In this document: in pieces, positions 40,101-55,100 of the stretch
Layout: every line of letters starts with the position of its first letter
How positions within the stretch are numbered: the first letter of the stretch is position 1
Origin: Hippopus hippopus
Taxonomy: Eukaryota > Mollusca > Bivalvia > Cardiida > Cardiidae
Direction: 5' to 3'
Assembly (NCBI GenBank): GCA_946811185.2
Contig: OX328103.1
Span: forward strand, 30,374,266-30,438,265
Length of the DNA stretch: 64,000 nt
Notes under the pieces: generated by a model
Told to the model about the DNA's origin: nothing
Databases searched by the model: none
What the model saw: the letters and a program-made list of their open reading frames with translations, nothing else
Position numbers and translations under genes: made by a program

Positions 40101-43100
40101 TTACCTAGGTATCAAGTGCGCGGGAACTACTGTTCCCGCCTTCAATTGAAGAGTTAGAAATTATAAGCCGTATTTTTCACTAGTCGTAACCATGAAATAT
40201 CAAACATTATTCCACCGTTATTTCTCGATAAACTTCTGAAAAGCATGAAATAAACCATGGTCTTTACTAAGAGAGTTTCTGGCTAGTTTTGTATGCAAGC
40301 AACTGACATTAATTTTGTTCTTCAGTCAATTCTGGTTTTTCTCAAGCAGTGCACTCATTTAAAAAGTGTATAAGTTTTGCTCTACACACAAGGCTTCATA
40401 ATTTTTGTAGAGCAACAAAAAAAGTCTAAATGAACGCAGTGTGCTCTTACAAAACTACGTAGGTTTTGCACTATCGATCATTGCTTACATCAAGGGGTGT
40501 TCACATACAAACCTGAAAAGGTTTTTCATTACAGTTAATCATGGTTTACATGAAGGAGCGTACTACTTAGGTTTTGTGCTAGAGTCAAACATGGTTTATA
40601 TATAAAGAAGTGTGCTCAAACAAAACTAAATAGGTTTTGCCCTATGGTCAATCATGGTTTATATCAAGCAGTGAACTCATACAAAACTACGAATGTTTTG
40701 CACAGGAGATATACAGGAATGAAAACATGAAATTCTACGTAGATTTTGCACTACAATAAATCGCGATTTATATAAAGGGGTGAACTCATACAAAACTACG
40801 TTGGTCTTACACTACAATCAATCACAGTTTTAAATCAAGCAGTGTTCACATAATTTTTGCACAACAATAAAACACTGTCCACATTTCATGCTGAGTACTC
40901 ACACAATGTGCGGGTGATGGAACCCACGATAAAATCTGAGCCATAAAGGTTTTTAACGTCGTGTAAGGAATCTCTTGCTACTCTGTCCTATCAAATATAA
41001 AATTTTGAGCCATCCTTTGTGAAAAGGGGGTTTAATGCATCTCCATGATACATTATACCTATGAAGCCATCACACGATTATGTATCCATAAAATCCAATC
41101 TATCTAACATTCAACGGAATCCTGAGGTAGAATTGTCCTTTGACTTATAAAATATTGGCCAATAACAAAAAGTTTCGACACGTGTCAGCCTGCGCGGAGT
41201 GCGCAGGCTGACATGAGTCGATACTTTTTGCAGATGCATCAAGCCCCCTTTTCACAGAGCATAGCCCAATTTAATGCAAAGCTTGTCAAGTTAAAAATGG
41301 CTTACACTCAAATTCTGACAAAGAAAGTGCAGTCTGATCTTGGGTCAATATCGTCCGCCTGTTGTGACTACTCTTTAGAGTCTATAGAATATTGGTGTAA
41401 ACTTTTAATGATGCCTTCGCATAGATATCATAAACAATGCTGTATTATGCTTAAAGTAACAGTAGATGCTAATAGTAAACAAAGCGGGTATCAAAATGCA
41501 TTTTAATTTAAGTCGTACCATTTAAAGGTATGGAAATCATTGTGAAGATGAAAGTCTGTTATTGCACGGTCGGTCCCAGTGTTAGTCGCTGGCAGAGAAA
41601 TTAATTTCAAAACTAGGTTAGAACGCTTGCATTGACTTTTTGGCCCTACTGAGCCTTTGAAAGTCAAGAAGATGACATGGGAAGAAGAAATTGGGTTACA
41701 TGGGTTAAGAACTTATTACTAGTATATCGTTATGGATTCGGTTTAGTGTGATTAAGCCTAGGATTTTGGAAATAGGGACCTTTTCACAATGCAGTTTGAT
41801 TGCTCTAAGCACAAATGGTCTAATTATGTTCAAGGGTCATCTCGATGTGATACCTACAAACACTTTAAAACCATATTAGAACCAGAAAAGTACTTCTCAT
41901 CTGATATACCAAACGGTGATTTAAAATCGCTTGCTAGATTTCGATGTTCGGACCATGAATTTGCTATAGAAACTGGTAGACATAACTGTATTAAGAAAGC
42001 TGATTTATTGTGTACTTTTTGCTTGAATGATTCATATACTAGATGTCTTTATGACGAATATCATATTCAAAGACGAAACTTTCTCTGTTTGAGGTAACCT
42101 GTTTATCTTTTACCAATTCTGTAATTCTACTGATTTGAAACAATGAACAGAATATAATAGTTTTTGAGGATCCAATAATTTATTAAAATAATTTAAGTAA
42201 AGCTTGTACAATCAATTTGATATCGCGGAGAACAGACCAGGATAGGGCTGCACTAACGTTGATTTAAGTAAAGCTTGAACAATTAATTTAATACCGCGTT
42301 ACTGCACTAACGTTCTCGCTGATCTTGGTCTACTTTTACCGTAAAGGGCCACGACACGCAGAGTGTATATTAAAAGAAGCTGCTGAAACACAAAATAAAC
42401 AAAATAACTTGATATTCATCGTCACCATTCTTAACATTTTGTACTTACTGAGGAACCAATCACCTTTACATGGTTTAAGGTGTAAACACTTGAATACAGA
42501 GGCTATCAGCTGAGGAACCCTCCATCTTTACATGGTCTTATATATGTTATCATCTGTATATAAAGGACATTGGCGGAGGAACTATCCAACTTTTACATGG
42601 TTTTCATATCTGCAAGTTTTACCCTTGTACACAAAGGATATTAGCCGAGGAAGCATTCAACTTTAAATGGGCGTATATGTGTAATCACGTGTATACAATG
42701 CATCTTTGCCTAGCAATCTTTCGCCTTTAAAGAGTTTTATATCTGCACGCACTTACAGAGGATATATCTGTAAGTTTTACACTTGTACAAAGAGGATGTA
42801 AGTTGAGGAACCTTTCACCTTTAAATGGATTTAAATGCGTAAACACTTATACACGAAAGATATTACCTAAGGAAACACTATACAGTGAACATTTATTGAA
42901 GAACCTTCCACGTTAATCGCTTAGACAGATTTATATAACTTGAAACATAGATTTACAAGGGACACTAACTGAGGAACGTTCCCACCTTTACATTGGTTTA
43001 TATGAGTAAAGAATTGTACACTCAGGATATTACCAGGGGAACCTCTACAGAGGATACTAGTATTAGCTAAGGAACAGTACACCTTTAAATAGGTTTACAT

Positions 43101-46100
43101 GTGTAAATACTTGTATTACAAAGGATATTACTTGGGAACCACTACACAGAAGATATTAGCTGAAGAACCTTCCACCTTTAAAGGGATTCTTATGTGTAAA
43201 CACTTGTATACAAAGGATATTACCCGATGAACCCCTACAGAGGATATTAGCTGAGGAACATTCTACGCTTAAATAGATATTTAGAGGGTAATCAACTGTT
43301 TGTGTGTGATATTAAAAATCTTTCACTAGAATGGGGTGTGATGCGGTTGAAAAAACGAGTCCAAAGGACGAGTTTTTTTAACCGCATCAAACCCCATTCG
43401 AGTGACAGATTTTTGATATCACACATAACCAGTTGATTATCCTATTTATTATATTCCTAATTCATCCTTTTTATTCTAATAATTATCAAGAATTGTACAA
43501 TATGAGCATTATAGGAAAAAGCACTTCCGGCAAACATTCTAAAACTATATCGTCACTAGTGATGATACATGTACCATACAAGGGTCGTTTATTTAAAATA
43601 TGTCACTAATAAGCCTCCATACCACATGACCATAATATTATGTATCACACGGAAATAACGGTATTTTCACGAGCAAATCGTTTAAAATACTGGCACGAAA
43701 TTTTGTTCTAATAGGTCCATTCTTTCAAAAGTTATTGAAAGTTAAAGTTAGTGCAGTCATATACACTGGCTATATTACTGAATGTACAATGAACCCAAAA
43801 GGAAAGCTTGAAATTAGGGCCTATACTAAAAGTCGCGTTAGGATAATTATTTCAGCTACACATATATTTAGTGAATTATGTCAGATACATAGGGCTCCTG
43901 CGGTACCAAAATGGTCGGTTTTCAGATGGTATAAAAATTTAAAAATGGTAGAACTTACTTAAAAAATGCCCCCCGTCCTGGTTAACCCAAAACTGTAGCT
44001 TCCAAAGAAAATGTTGTTGCTGTGGCAGATTTAATTAAGCAGGGTGCCAGGCTTACAGTGACAGAAATAGCTAAGAGAGTTGGCATATCATCGGGGTCAG
44101 TTCATAAGATTTTAACCAAGGAGTTAAAACTTCGTAAGATTTGCGCTCGATGGGTCCCCGACCTCTTGACAGATGAACAAAAGGCTACTCGTGTAAAAAT
44201 GGCCAAAATTCTTCTTAAAAAGTACAAAAATTGTCACAACGCAGAATATCAGAGCTGTTCACTGATGATGAAACCTGGATTTATTGAGCCCAAGAGACGC
44301 GTAAATAATAAACAGTGGTTGAGCAAAGGCCAAGCTTGGCCGATCATAGCAAAAAGAATAAAAAGCGCGGGAAAAGTTTCATACGCCATTTTTTTTCTTT
44401 TTTTTTTTTTAATTAAGACGGCCCAATTGCTCAAATTCCTGTACCGAACGACCGAACGCTTACAGGCAAGTTTTACAAGAACAATAGTCTTTCAAAAGTG
44501 AAGAAACACTATGAAAAACGGAGACCTAGAACCGGATTGAGGAGCCTGTGCTAATTCATGACAATGCAGCTGTAATTGTTCAGAATTTCCTGGAAATGGA
44601 AAAGGTGGTACAGCTTTCCCATCCACCCAATTCTCCCGACCTCAGCCCATGTGACTTTTTTCTCGTTTTCTTTTTTTGAAGAAAATTCTCTCTAGACTTC
44701 GATATGGCTCTAAAAGTGCCTTGGGAAGTGTCATTTTTCAGTGTCTGCTGGATATTCCCAGAAAAGCCTATTTTACAGCCTTCACAGACTGGATTTCCGG
44801 ACTTGAAAAATGTATTTCTGTCAAGGGAGAATATTTTGAGCGGGTGAAATGAACGAAATATATGCATTTAATATAGTGCGTCTCATAGACACCCAGTGAC
44901 AATTAAATAAACGACCCTCGTATTTATCATCACTAGTGGTGTTATTCACTGTGAAATTCCAGTAATTCGCTGATAGGAATATAATAAATATCTTTAAACA
45001 CAGGTATACAAAAAAGTAACTGAAAAACCTTCCATCCTTAATCTTTTTTTTTTTAGAGAGCTACAGAGGATATTACCTAATGAACCATCCACCCATAAAT
45101 TACCAATATGCATTTAAAACTTACATAGGACATTAGTTGAAGAACCAACATCAAATTTATTCCCATGCATGGACCGAATCGCAGCAATGCCATTTACTGC
45201 CGCACCATCCTAATAAAGTTAAACGTTATATAGCCCGCAACTGGCAAAAAGGGGCATTCGGACATTTGCGTAAAGTGTCGTCTCGGATCAGTCTGCGCAG
45301 TCCGCGCAGACTAATCCGAAACGACACTTTGCGTTTTTATGTAATTTTCTGTTTTGTGCAAGTCTAGTGTAGGGCAAAAATCTAATATAGTCGTAAAGTG
45401 CCGTCTCGGATTAGCTTGCGCAGTCTGCGCAGGCGGATCCGAGACGACATTTTACGCAAATGTCCAAATGCCTCTTTTCGCGTGATGCAAGCCAACTATA
45501 AAAAAACAGGCAGCCTAATAAAGACTAACTGTGATTCTAAATGAAGAAAATTTCCTAAAAATGAAACAGTAATTATCGTGGGAATGCTTTACCCAAAGAT
45601 GTCGGAATCAGCACGCCATCTTTCACGTGTGCTTAGATCGTAGGATCGAGGACAGTAGCAAATGACTTGGCGCTTTTTTTTTTGCGTTCATTTCCTCAAG
45701 ACTTAAACCTTGTACTATCGTATTTAACTCTTTGACAAAAATAGATTTTGTATCATTTATTTGTACTGATTGGATCCAGATGACCTAAACTCCTGAGGGA
45801 TCAGCGGACACAGTAGAGCAAGATCAGCCTGCTCATACGTGCAGGCTGAACTTGCTTTACATTCTCAGCAAAATACATCTCTGCTCGCAAACGGCAGCAT
45901 AGTTGTTACAGGACCTGTGATTCGACTCAAACGAATTTTCTTACCAGGTCATGCCAGTCCGAGGGTAGGGCTGAGGTATATCCCCAGGGGTAGAGCCACA
46001 TTTGTCCAAAGGAATGCACCGTCAAATACGCATCTGTCTCGGGGCCCACAGATTTCAGGAACTTTACCATATTTTGGGTTTCGGGTTCAGACTGGGGTTC

Positions 46101-49100
46101 ATTTCCACTGTATAAATCACTGCAGGGATCTGAACTTCCACCTACAGCTGAGGCATTACAAAAAACAAACAAATTACAAAGGCACTCCGATCTACGGCAT
46201 CACAGCCAAGGGAACAAGCGGTTTTTCTTGTACCCACGACAATACATCATTTGATCTTGAGTGATTATTCCTCTTTTCCACGAATAATATCTCGTTCATA
46301 GGAGATAATCATCCCATTCTGAGGAACGAAATTGAAAAAAAAAAATCGCATGTTCCCTCTATGCTGATAAATTCATTTCATGCACCTTGCAATAAATAAG
46401 TAAATCTCGTCTTTTTCGATGCAAAAAACAAATCTAATACTTGCTGAAAATCAGGATAATTCGAATCAAATGATTGACTGTGTAGATGAAACATCAGATG
46501 TTGGTATGGTTTTTAACGCCATTTTCAACGTTATTTCAGTTATATCGCAGCGGCTTGTGCACCTATCCATGCTTTCCTTGGGTTTCTTTTACCAGTACTT
46601 CGCACAATATTCTCAAACTACCGGCTGCTATCAAACATAACCATGCACATAACCTTTCAAACAATGACAATTGAAAAAAAAATTGACCGAGCTGGTGATT
46701 CCAGACAGTCACCCGCTGTTTTTTGCAAACATAAGATCATAATGATCCCTGCTGCCTGATCTTAATCTACATCAGCAAAAGCTATACTGACTGTGGTCAT
46801 AATGATGCTTTCCATTTTTTTTATTCAAATATTTTGCCAAATCCACTATAATTGGGTTTCGAAAACGTTGTGGTGAAAAGAGACTTTATATGCTACAATC
46901 TTTTTCTTCGTCGGATGACACTTTAGACCAGCTGCAATTGAAGATATTTCCAGATGACAAAGTACGTGTGCCTAAAATGATAGGATCTATCTTTGAAAGA
47001 AAGTAAAATCATTGCTAAATAGGAGAAGGAGAAATTGCGAGGAATCAGCATTTTCTCATTTTCCTACAATGTTTTCATCTTCATGTATCTCAGGAGTCGT
47101 AAAATCAAGGTACTGTTTGCTACAGGCAGTTATCTTGGCTTGGGTTCAATCCTCAATCCTCAAACCATCGAAACTTTTCGTGGTAATGTCTTTGAGGAAG
47201 ACGCTTCAGAGCCTCAGCCTAGTACTGGTTTCAGACAAGACATACATTAATGTGAACTGTTGCTGTGATACAACTGAAACACCAACCCGCATTAAATAAG
47301 CTGTGGTATGCAAATGGACTCATCAAATCTATAATACAGCTGAATATGTTGTTTACTACCTGGATCCCAGTGAAAAGGGAAGTTCCTGTTTAAATCCACA
47401 CCGTAACACCCATGACCATTATTTCGTCTATTCTTTCTCCAGAGTCTATTCTGTAGTATGAAAACAAAATTCTTGAATTAACTCATTTTCTCTTTTGATA
47501 ATTTACGGTAGACGAATTTGAAAACATCGTTGCAGTGTGGAGATGAATTCAAACACGCAAGCGCATGTGGTCTAATGTTGGTCTGTACCGCCCCACCGCT
47601 TCTCTACAAGTAGTTTCTGTACTAATGAAATGCTAGTAACTTAATCCTTAGCCTGCTTAATAAGTGAAACGAAACTTTCAAAACCGAAAGTAAAAACCCA
47701 AATTTTGCTATTTGAAACGTATTTTTGTGGGAAATAATATCTTCTTCTCGGACAGTGTAGATCCAAGATCAGACTGCACGTTCTGTGCAGTCTGATCTTA
47801 ATCTACACTGTCCGCAAAAGGTCGCGCTTAGCAGCTTATTGATTAATGAAAGCTTTTCTTGCAAAAGTCAACAATATGAATACGACATGGTACAGATTCT
47901 GAATAATCTTGTAAAATAGTCCAGCAAATTACGTCTTGCCCAAGGGCAATCTATCCAGTGTAGGCACTATGAACTATTTATTTATAGTAAATGTATTAGG
48001 TTTTTTTCCGACGTTTACCCTAGACGTGCGTACTGAATAAATGAACATTTCAAACGACAAAATTTTAGACTTGTCTGAATTCAAAGCAATTACAGGGTAG
48101 AAAACATTGTGGGAGAAGGAGACTGGTTACCACCTTTTTCTCCTTTTCCCACATTTTTCCACAGACTTTTCCTCGTCTTGGCCCGTTAAAACATGAGAGT
48201 GTTCGTCAAGTGCTTAAAAAAAAATTTGCGATATCAACCTTTTTTGCGCCATAAAATGTAACCATACTCGTGTACGACAAACTAGATCTACATTCAGACA
48301 GCACGTTCTATGCAGTTTGATCTTGATTTATAACCTCCACAAAGGCGCATTGGATCGCGCATCTATAGCAGTCTAATGGTTTGGTAATTTAATAAATAAG
48401 AACTACAGTATACTTAGTCTATACGTAACAATGTTACAAGAGCGAACTAGATCTCACAGGCAATTAAACAAATCTGATTTGTCGATACTATTTCTAGCAA
48501 TTCCCCATTATTTCAAAATTCGATAGCTTTACTGACCAATCAGATTCGTTCAATATATTAAGCAAGGTATTAAAATTTCCTCTTCATGGTGGGAAAAGAA
48601 AAATCTGTCCGCCTCCAAAGTTTCATCTTAAGTACTCTCTTAACCTTTATTCTGCTAAATAAGTGAAACGAAACTTTCAAGCCAATGATTATTCTCCAAA
48701 TTTTGCGATTTCAAAGTTATGTTTTGTGGAATAATATCTCCTTATCGGACAGTGTAGATCTAAGACCAGATTGCACATTCTGCGCAGTCTGATCTTTATT
48801 TACATTGTCCGCAAAAGGTTCTTGAGTCGCGCTTAGCAGCTTATGGGTTAATATTATCCATATCATTGCCACCGGTGGCCCGTATGGGCGACGCCCCCTG
48901 GAGATTTTTAGTTTTGTTACGGGGGATATTGCAGGATACAGGACGGAACCCATCCTAAGTTACGTCTGATTCTTCAACGTGCTCGGTGTATAGCACTGTC
49001 ACACGGGGACTCAGTTTGACGTCTCATCCTAAAAACTATTAGCAAGTTAAGGTGGCCAGCCGTGGGCATCAAACCTACACCGTCAAGTGGCCAAAACCTA

Positions 49101-52100
49101 CGACATATAAGACTTACCAAATCTGTAAATTCGTAACCGTCGGGGTTGATCACCGGAAGTAGATATATGTCGTAATGGCTTAACAGCCAGTTAACATCAT
49201 TGTAGAATGGACCAGACCGATCGTTATGTGCCAGCTGAAATAATAATTTCGTTCAACCCTTTACCACACGATCCTTTGTTTCTCACGATCCTGAAGAAGA
49301 AGGCTTTGGAAAACATTGTGGGAAAAGGAGAAAATGCTGGTTACCAGCATTTTCTTCTTTTCCAACAATGTTTCCTATTTCAATTTCCTCTGTTAAAGCC
49401 AAAGTCAATTGTCGATTGCACAAAACTTTCAATATTAGTAGAAAGGCAAGTGACAAAATCGGTCGCTTTGAAAGTAAAAGGAAAATGAATTTTACTTTAA
49501 CCTTTCAAAGTTTTATTTTCACTTATGCAGTAAATCTAACTAATTTCAGGAGACAACCTTGGAAACTTCGTTGAAAAATATGGTTAATTGTCATGATTTC
49601 AGTAATATTTTTATTTCCATAAATCAGAGCTCAACTGAAAACTTTGTAGCAAACGGAGAAACTGCTTGTGACGAGGAATCGCTTGTTACAATCCATTTGC
49701 ATTCTCCGTAAGTACATTTCCTGTTCGTCACGTTCCATACGCAGAGTAGGTAATTGCTTTTTACAAGAGATTACACGGAGAAATAACTTTCCGATTCTTC
49801 AAGATATGATCAGTCGGGAATGAAACAAAGATGGAAAGTGATTGGCCAAAATGATCAGCTATTTAAAAAAAAATATACAGATTGAAATTATAAGCACCAA
49901 AAGAATTTTATAATCTTTAACCCTTTACTAGTCGACAAATTTTTAGACCTATCCAAATTGAAAGGCATTTGCAGACGACAATTTCATACTGGCGCAAATG
50001 ATACAATTTTTCTTTGATAGGGTAGAAAACTTTGTGAGAAAAGGAGAAAATGCTGGTCACCAGCATTTTCTCCTTTTCCCACAATGTTTTCAAAAGGCTT
50101 CTTCCTCAGGGTCGTTAAAGGCGTCACTGTGTGGTAAAGGGTTAAAGGTCTGGAACTGGATTAAGTCGCTTTTGCACAGAACATACAGTCTGATTCTAGA
50201 TCTCCACTTTCCACTACTTTGAATCAGCACACACACAAAAAAAAAACTTGAAAAAACAATATTTCTACTCTTTTTTTTTTCACATAAAAAAGGTCCATTG
50301 TTTCAGATCTCTATGGAAAAAGCACCCGTCATGTTCTATAGTATATACAATCTATTCTTACTTGGTCTATTGCGTAGATAACAGCGGCTGGAGCGATCCA
50401 TTCTCTAGCATGAATACCGCCGTCTATAACTATGGACCTCTTTTTAATACTGGACGGGATGCTGATCTGGAGAGAGAGAGAGAGAGAGAGAATTAAAAGA
50501 TAAATAAATAGATAAATAAATAGATAAATAAATAGATCAATCAATCAATCAACAATTTCGTTGAAATGGTATCCCCCGCCAAAAAAGACCTTTTTTTTTC
50601 ATACAAACAGATAAGAGGTATTGTGTTTGTATGTGGCCTTTCTGTTATTAGTCCATAATAAAATTATACATTAAGCCCCCTTTTTCCATGACACAGCATT
50701 TCATTAAATGAAAACAAAATAGTGATTGTCTGTGACTTATGATAAACAATATAGATATGAAGTTTCATAAAATTTTGTCAAAGAGATATTGGTCCATAAT
50801 TAGAAATGTACATCAAGCCCTCTTTTTCCATGACACGGCGTCAAATAAAAAAAAAGGATTTCGGCGGGCTATCAAAGGGAATAAATGCACAAAGTTTTAT
50901 CAATATTCTTCGAGGATTTTAGAAGATACCTGTCCGGACGGACGGACGGACGGGCAGAAGGACCGATGGACGGAAAGACGGACAGACGGACGAACGGACA
51001 ACGCAAACATTATATCCCTTCGCCTTCGGCGGGGGATAATAAATAAACTTGTAACTGTTAAACATCCATATTTGATATAGGAGTAGGATGTCAGTCTAGG
51101 CAATCATCTGCTATACAAGCATCATTTTACTTTCAGTTTTTGATAAATAAGAAAAAGAGCCTCTGGCCTTAACTCTTCAATACATTGCAACATTTAGAAT
51201 CGGCCATATTGAAGACATTTACAGACGACAATTCAAAAGTTTTTTTTTTCAAATAATGGTATATGTCTTTAAATAGGCAGAATAAAAATGTAAGAAAAGG
51301 AGAAAATGCTGGTTACCAGCATTTTCTCCTTTTCTCACAATGTTTGCAAAGGGCTTCTTTCCCAGGGTCGTTAAAAAGAGTTTGAATCTCAAATGTGAAT
51401 CAATGACAAATGTTAATTGTCCAATGTTTTTTAAATTATGGTATTTGTTCCTTAAATAGGTAGAAAACATTGTGGGAAAAGGAGAAAATGCTGGTAAGCT
51501 CTTGATTCTTTACCGCAAAATCACCACTTTTACGAACGTTGCGGGAAAGAAGAAAATGCTGGTTACCAGCATTTTCTCCTTAATCCACAACGTTTTCGTC
51601 CCTATGATAGACAAAATTCAAATTTTGAGTTACATTTAATTTGTCATCTGCAAATGTTTTCAGTTTTGACTAGTCTAAAATCTTGTCATCTAGTAAAGAG
51701 TTAACACTATCGAGACCGATTGATCATCGCCACCGGTTGCCCATATGGGCGATCCCCTGCCCCCCCCCCCCCCCCCCCAGGCTGTTAGTTATGTTTCGGG
51801 GGATGTGCAAGACACAGAACAAAACCCAGAACGCCTGGTACTTTAACGTTCTCGGTGTATAACACCGTCACACGTGACCTCGGTCTCATCTGAAAGACTA
51901 CTAGAAATTTTTAGATGGCCAGTCTAGGGGCTCGAACCCACACCCTCAAGTGACCCAAGACTTGATATTTACAAGTTCTACGCTCTACCACTTGAGCTAT
52001 GCGGGCTATCGACTATCGAGATAGGTGAAATGTAATAAAAATACCTTTTAAAAAAAACTATATTTGATCATTTTGGCCTCTTAGGAATATTTGATGATAA

Positions 52101-55100
52101 TTCTAACGATTGTTTGTGTGTTTTCAATAGTTTTCAGCGAAATATCAGTAACATCCTTCATCACGTACCTCCTTCATTTCTCACTCACTCATTCACTCAC
52201 TCACTCGCTCACTCACTCACACACTCACACACCCACTCACGCAACCACTTATTCACTCAACCGCTCAACCACTCAACCATTCTCTCACTTAACCACTCAA
52301 CTATCCAACCACTCAACTACTAAATCACTCAATCACCCAATCACTGGCTCAACCACTTAACCTCTCAGTCAATCACTTTAAACCACTCAACCACGTACCC
52401 ACTCACCCTTTCCCTCACTTATTCGTTCACTTACCTTCACGCCCTCTGTGGGCCTGTTTTCAACACTGTATCCTATATTGAACGTAGACACACTTACACC
52501 CTGCCTGCTAGAAGTACTCACATACTGTAAGAAGGACTGGATCTGTAGCAAAAATAACAGTAAGAATATGCATGTGTCATACTCTGTGAAAAGGGGGTTT
52601 AATGCATCTGCAAAACGTATCGACCCATGTCAGCCTGCGCAATCCGCGCAGGGTGACATGGGTCGAAACGTTTTACTGTTTGTAGTTTGTAAATTTTCTG
52701 CAAGTGTCCGAGGACCATTTTACCTAATGATTTTGTCGGTTATTAGGTAAAATGGATTTTATGGATCAACAGATATATTTGATGAATTCTTTAGTGTAAT
52801 GGATCAATCAGATGCATTAAACCTCTTTTTTCAAGAACGCAGCTCACACGTTAAACTATATATAGTGATTCACATCAACTTAATATAATTATATCTTCGG
52901 ACGATTTTTTGTCTGGCACAGAGCAGACCACTTTTAATAACATTGTGACGACAGAAGAAATTAAGTAAAGCAAGCCTTTTCTGCCACTGACACCGTTTTG
53001 TTAAGTACGTTCGTGTATTTAACCTTAAAAATTTGTTGCATAAATTTGTTTCAAGAGATAATGACTTATTGATGCGTACAGGCTACCATCAGTCGTCGAA
53101 TAACGTGCAGTCTAACCCTCAGTCTAAACTGTCTGATATCACTTGTGGACGATACTATTGATAGAGAATCGGAGAGTGTATACCAAGATCAGACTTGCGC
53201 ATACGTGCAGACTGATCTTGGTCTACCCTCTCCGTAAATTCCACGGTCGCATATGGCAGGTCGATATTAACCCTTATCCTGCTAAATAACTAAAATGAAA
53301 TTTTCGATTCGTTTTGTAAAAACCACAGATATTATTATTTCAAAGTTATGTTTTGGGGAATAATATCTCCTTATCGGAAAGTGTAGATCAAGGATCAGAC
53401 TGCACGTTCTGTGCAGTCTGATCTTGATCTATACTGTCCGCAAAAGGTCAGTGAGTCGCGCTTAGCAGCTAAGCTAAGGGTTAAATAAATGGAGAAAGAC
53501 ACGTACCGATGCATAGGTATGATAATTATAAAGGTCAAAGGTACTTCTGCGATGCGAGATTTGGACCTTCTTCGGTGTCTGGTCTAGTATTCTGATGAAA
53601 AAGAAAAAAGAAACAGTTTGTTTGAATTCGAGTTCTTACCAACTATTTTTCAAATAATGTACAAATATGAATTTTTATGCCTATGCATTTAAAAGCTTTT
53701 GAAATCATCCAAGGATAAGGTGTGTTTGTTATTAGAAATTTCACTTTTTTGCTGTATTCCTTTTTTTTTTCTTAACAAATGTAAAATAGATCTTGTTTCT
53801 TTTCCATTCATATATTTCTACTTTATGTTACCTGTTTTTTATTGGTCTACACAGTAATATGTTGATAAATGAATAAATAAATATATATATAAATAAATAA
53901 ATAAATAAATAAATTAGGAAAGAGGTAGATTGGGCGCAAGCAGTATGGACACATAACCACAAATCCGAAAGTCTAAACTTCGGTTCCTAGCCTGGGGGTA
54001 GACTTTTCAAAGTCTCTTTTTTCCCATCCAAAAAAGGTGAACTAGGAAGAAACCTAATGACACAAAGAAAACAGTGGACAGAAGAATGGACACAACTTGA
54101 CAGGGCTTCACACTTATATATGGGTTGCAACACGCGAAAAGGGACGTTCGGACATTTGCGTAAAGTGCCGTCTCGGATCAGCCTGCGCAGTCCGCGCAGG
54201 CTAATCCGGGACGGCACTTTACGACTTCATTAGATTTTGTGCTACAGTAGACTTGCGCAATACTAAAAATTACATAAAAACGGATAGTGTCGTTTCGGAT
54301 AAGCCTGCGCGGACTGCGCAGGCTGATCCGAGACGACACTTTATGCAAATGTCCGAATGTCCCTTTTCGCGTGTTGCAGGCCATATTATACTCTTTGGGC
54401 AGGTGTCCCAAAGTCCATATTTAGCAAAAATTGGAACACCTAACTCTTTAAAATGCAAAATCCTAGATGTCCCTTCTAAAATCTTTGTGTCAACTCCTGC
54501 TTGAGTGTTTATAATATCCTAAATATTCTTAGTCAGATAACCGAGCCCCGATAGCACAGTCGACAGCGTACAGGACTCAAGAACAGGGGAGTCGCTGGTT
54601 CGATCCCAGGCTCGGCCAATTTCTTTCCGAGGACTGATAATAGTCATTGCGAAAGGTTTTATTCCTCTCTCACCGCTGATCATTGTTCCGGGGATGGTTA
54701 TGTGGGAAAGGAGCCAGTGGCTTGGGGAGAATATTGTGCGGAGTACCGGTAACATAAACTCCAGGAAAGCATGGATAGGTGCACTGGCCGCCCCAATATA
54801 AATGAAACAATGTTGAAAACGGCGTTAAATACCATACAATCAATCAAACAAACAATCAAGAGTTTTTTGGGTTTTTTTTTCAATTTGAAAGTAACACAAT
54901 TTCTGATTGGCTGAACTACTTGGTTTAACCACAAATAAATTAAATCTTTACCAAACGACAAAACTTAGACTCCACCAAATGGGAGAAAAAAAAGTGAAAT
55001 CCAAATTATCTCCCTTGTTAGATAAAAACCAAGGTAACCAAATTGCAACTAGGTCCTTTCGTTTGGTTTCCTTTGTTTTTATCCCTGCTTTACCAAGAGA

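Noticed and set aside
41789..42097. Host zinc-finger protein exon
   Set aside because: Cys/His pattern and [15 protein letters not shown] match the C-terminal end of LINE proteins; no splice sites around it.
44022..44501. Host helix-turn-helix transcription factor
   Set aside because: It is the N-terminal part of a broken mariner transposase with TA-flanked inverted ends.
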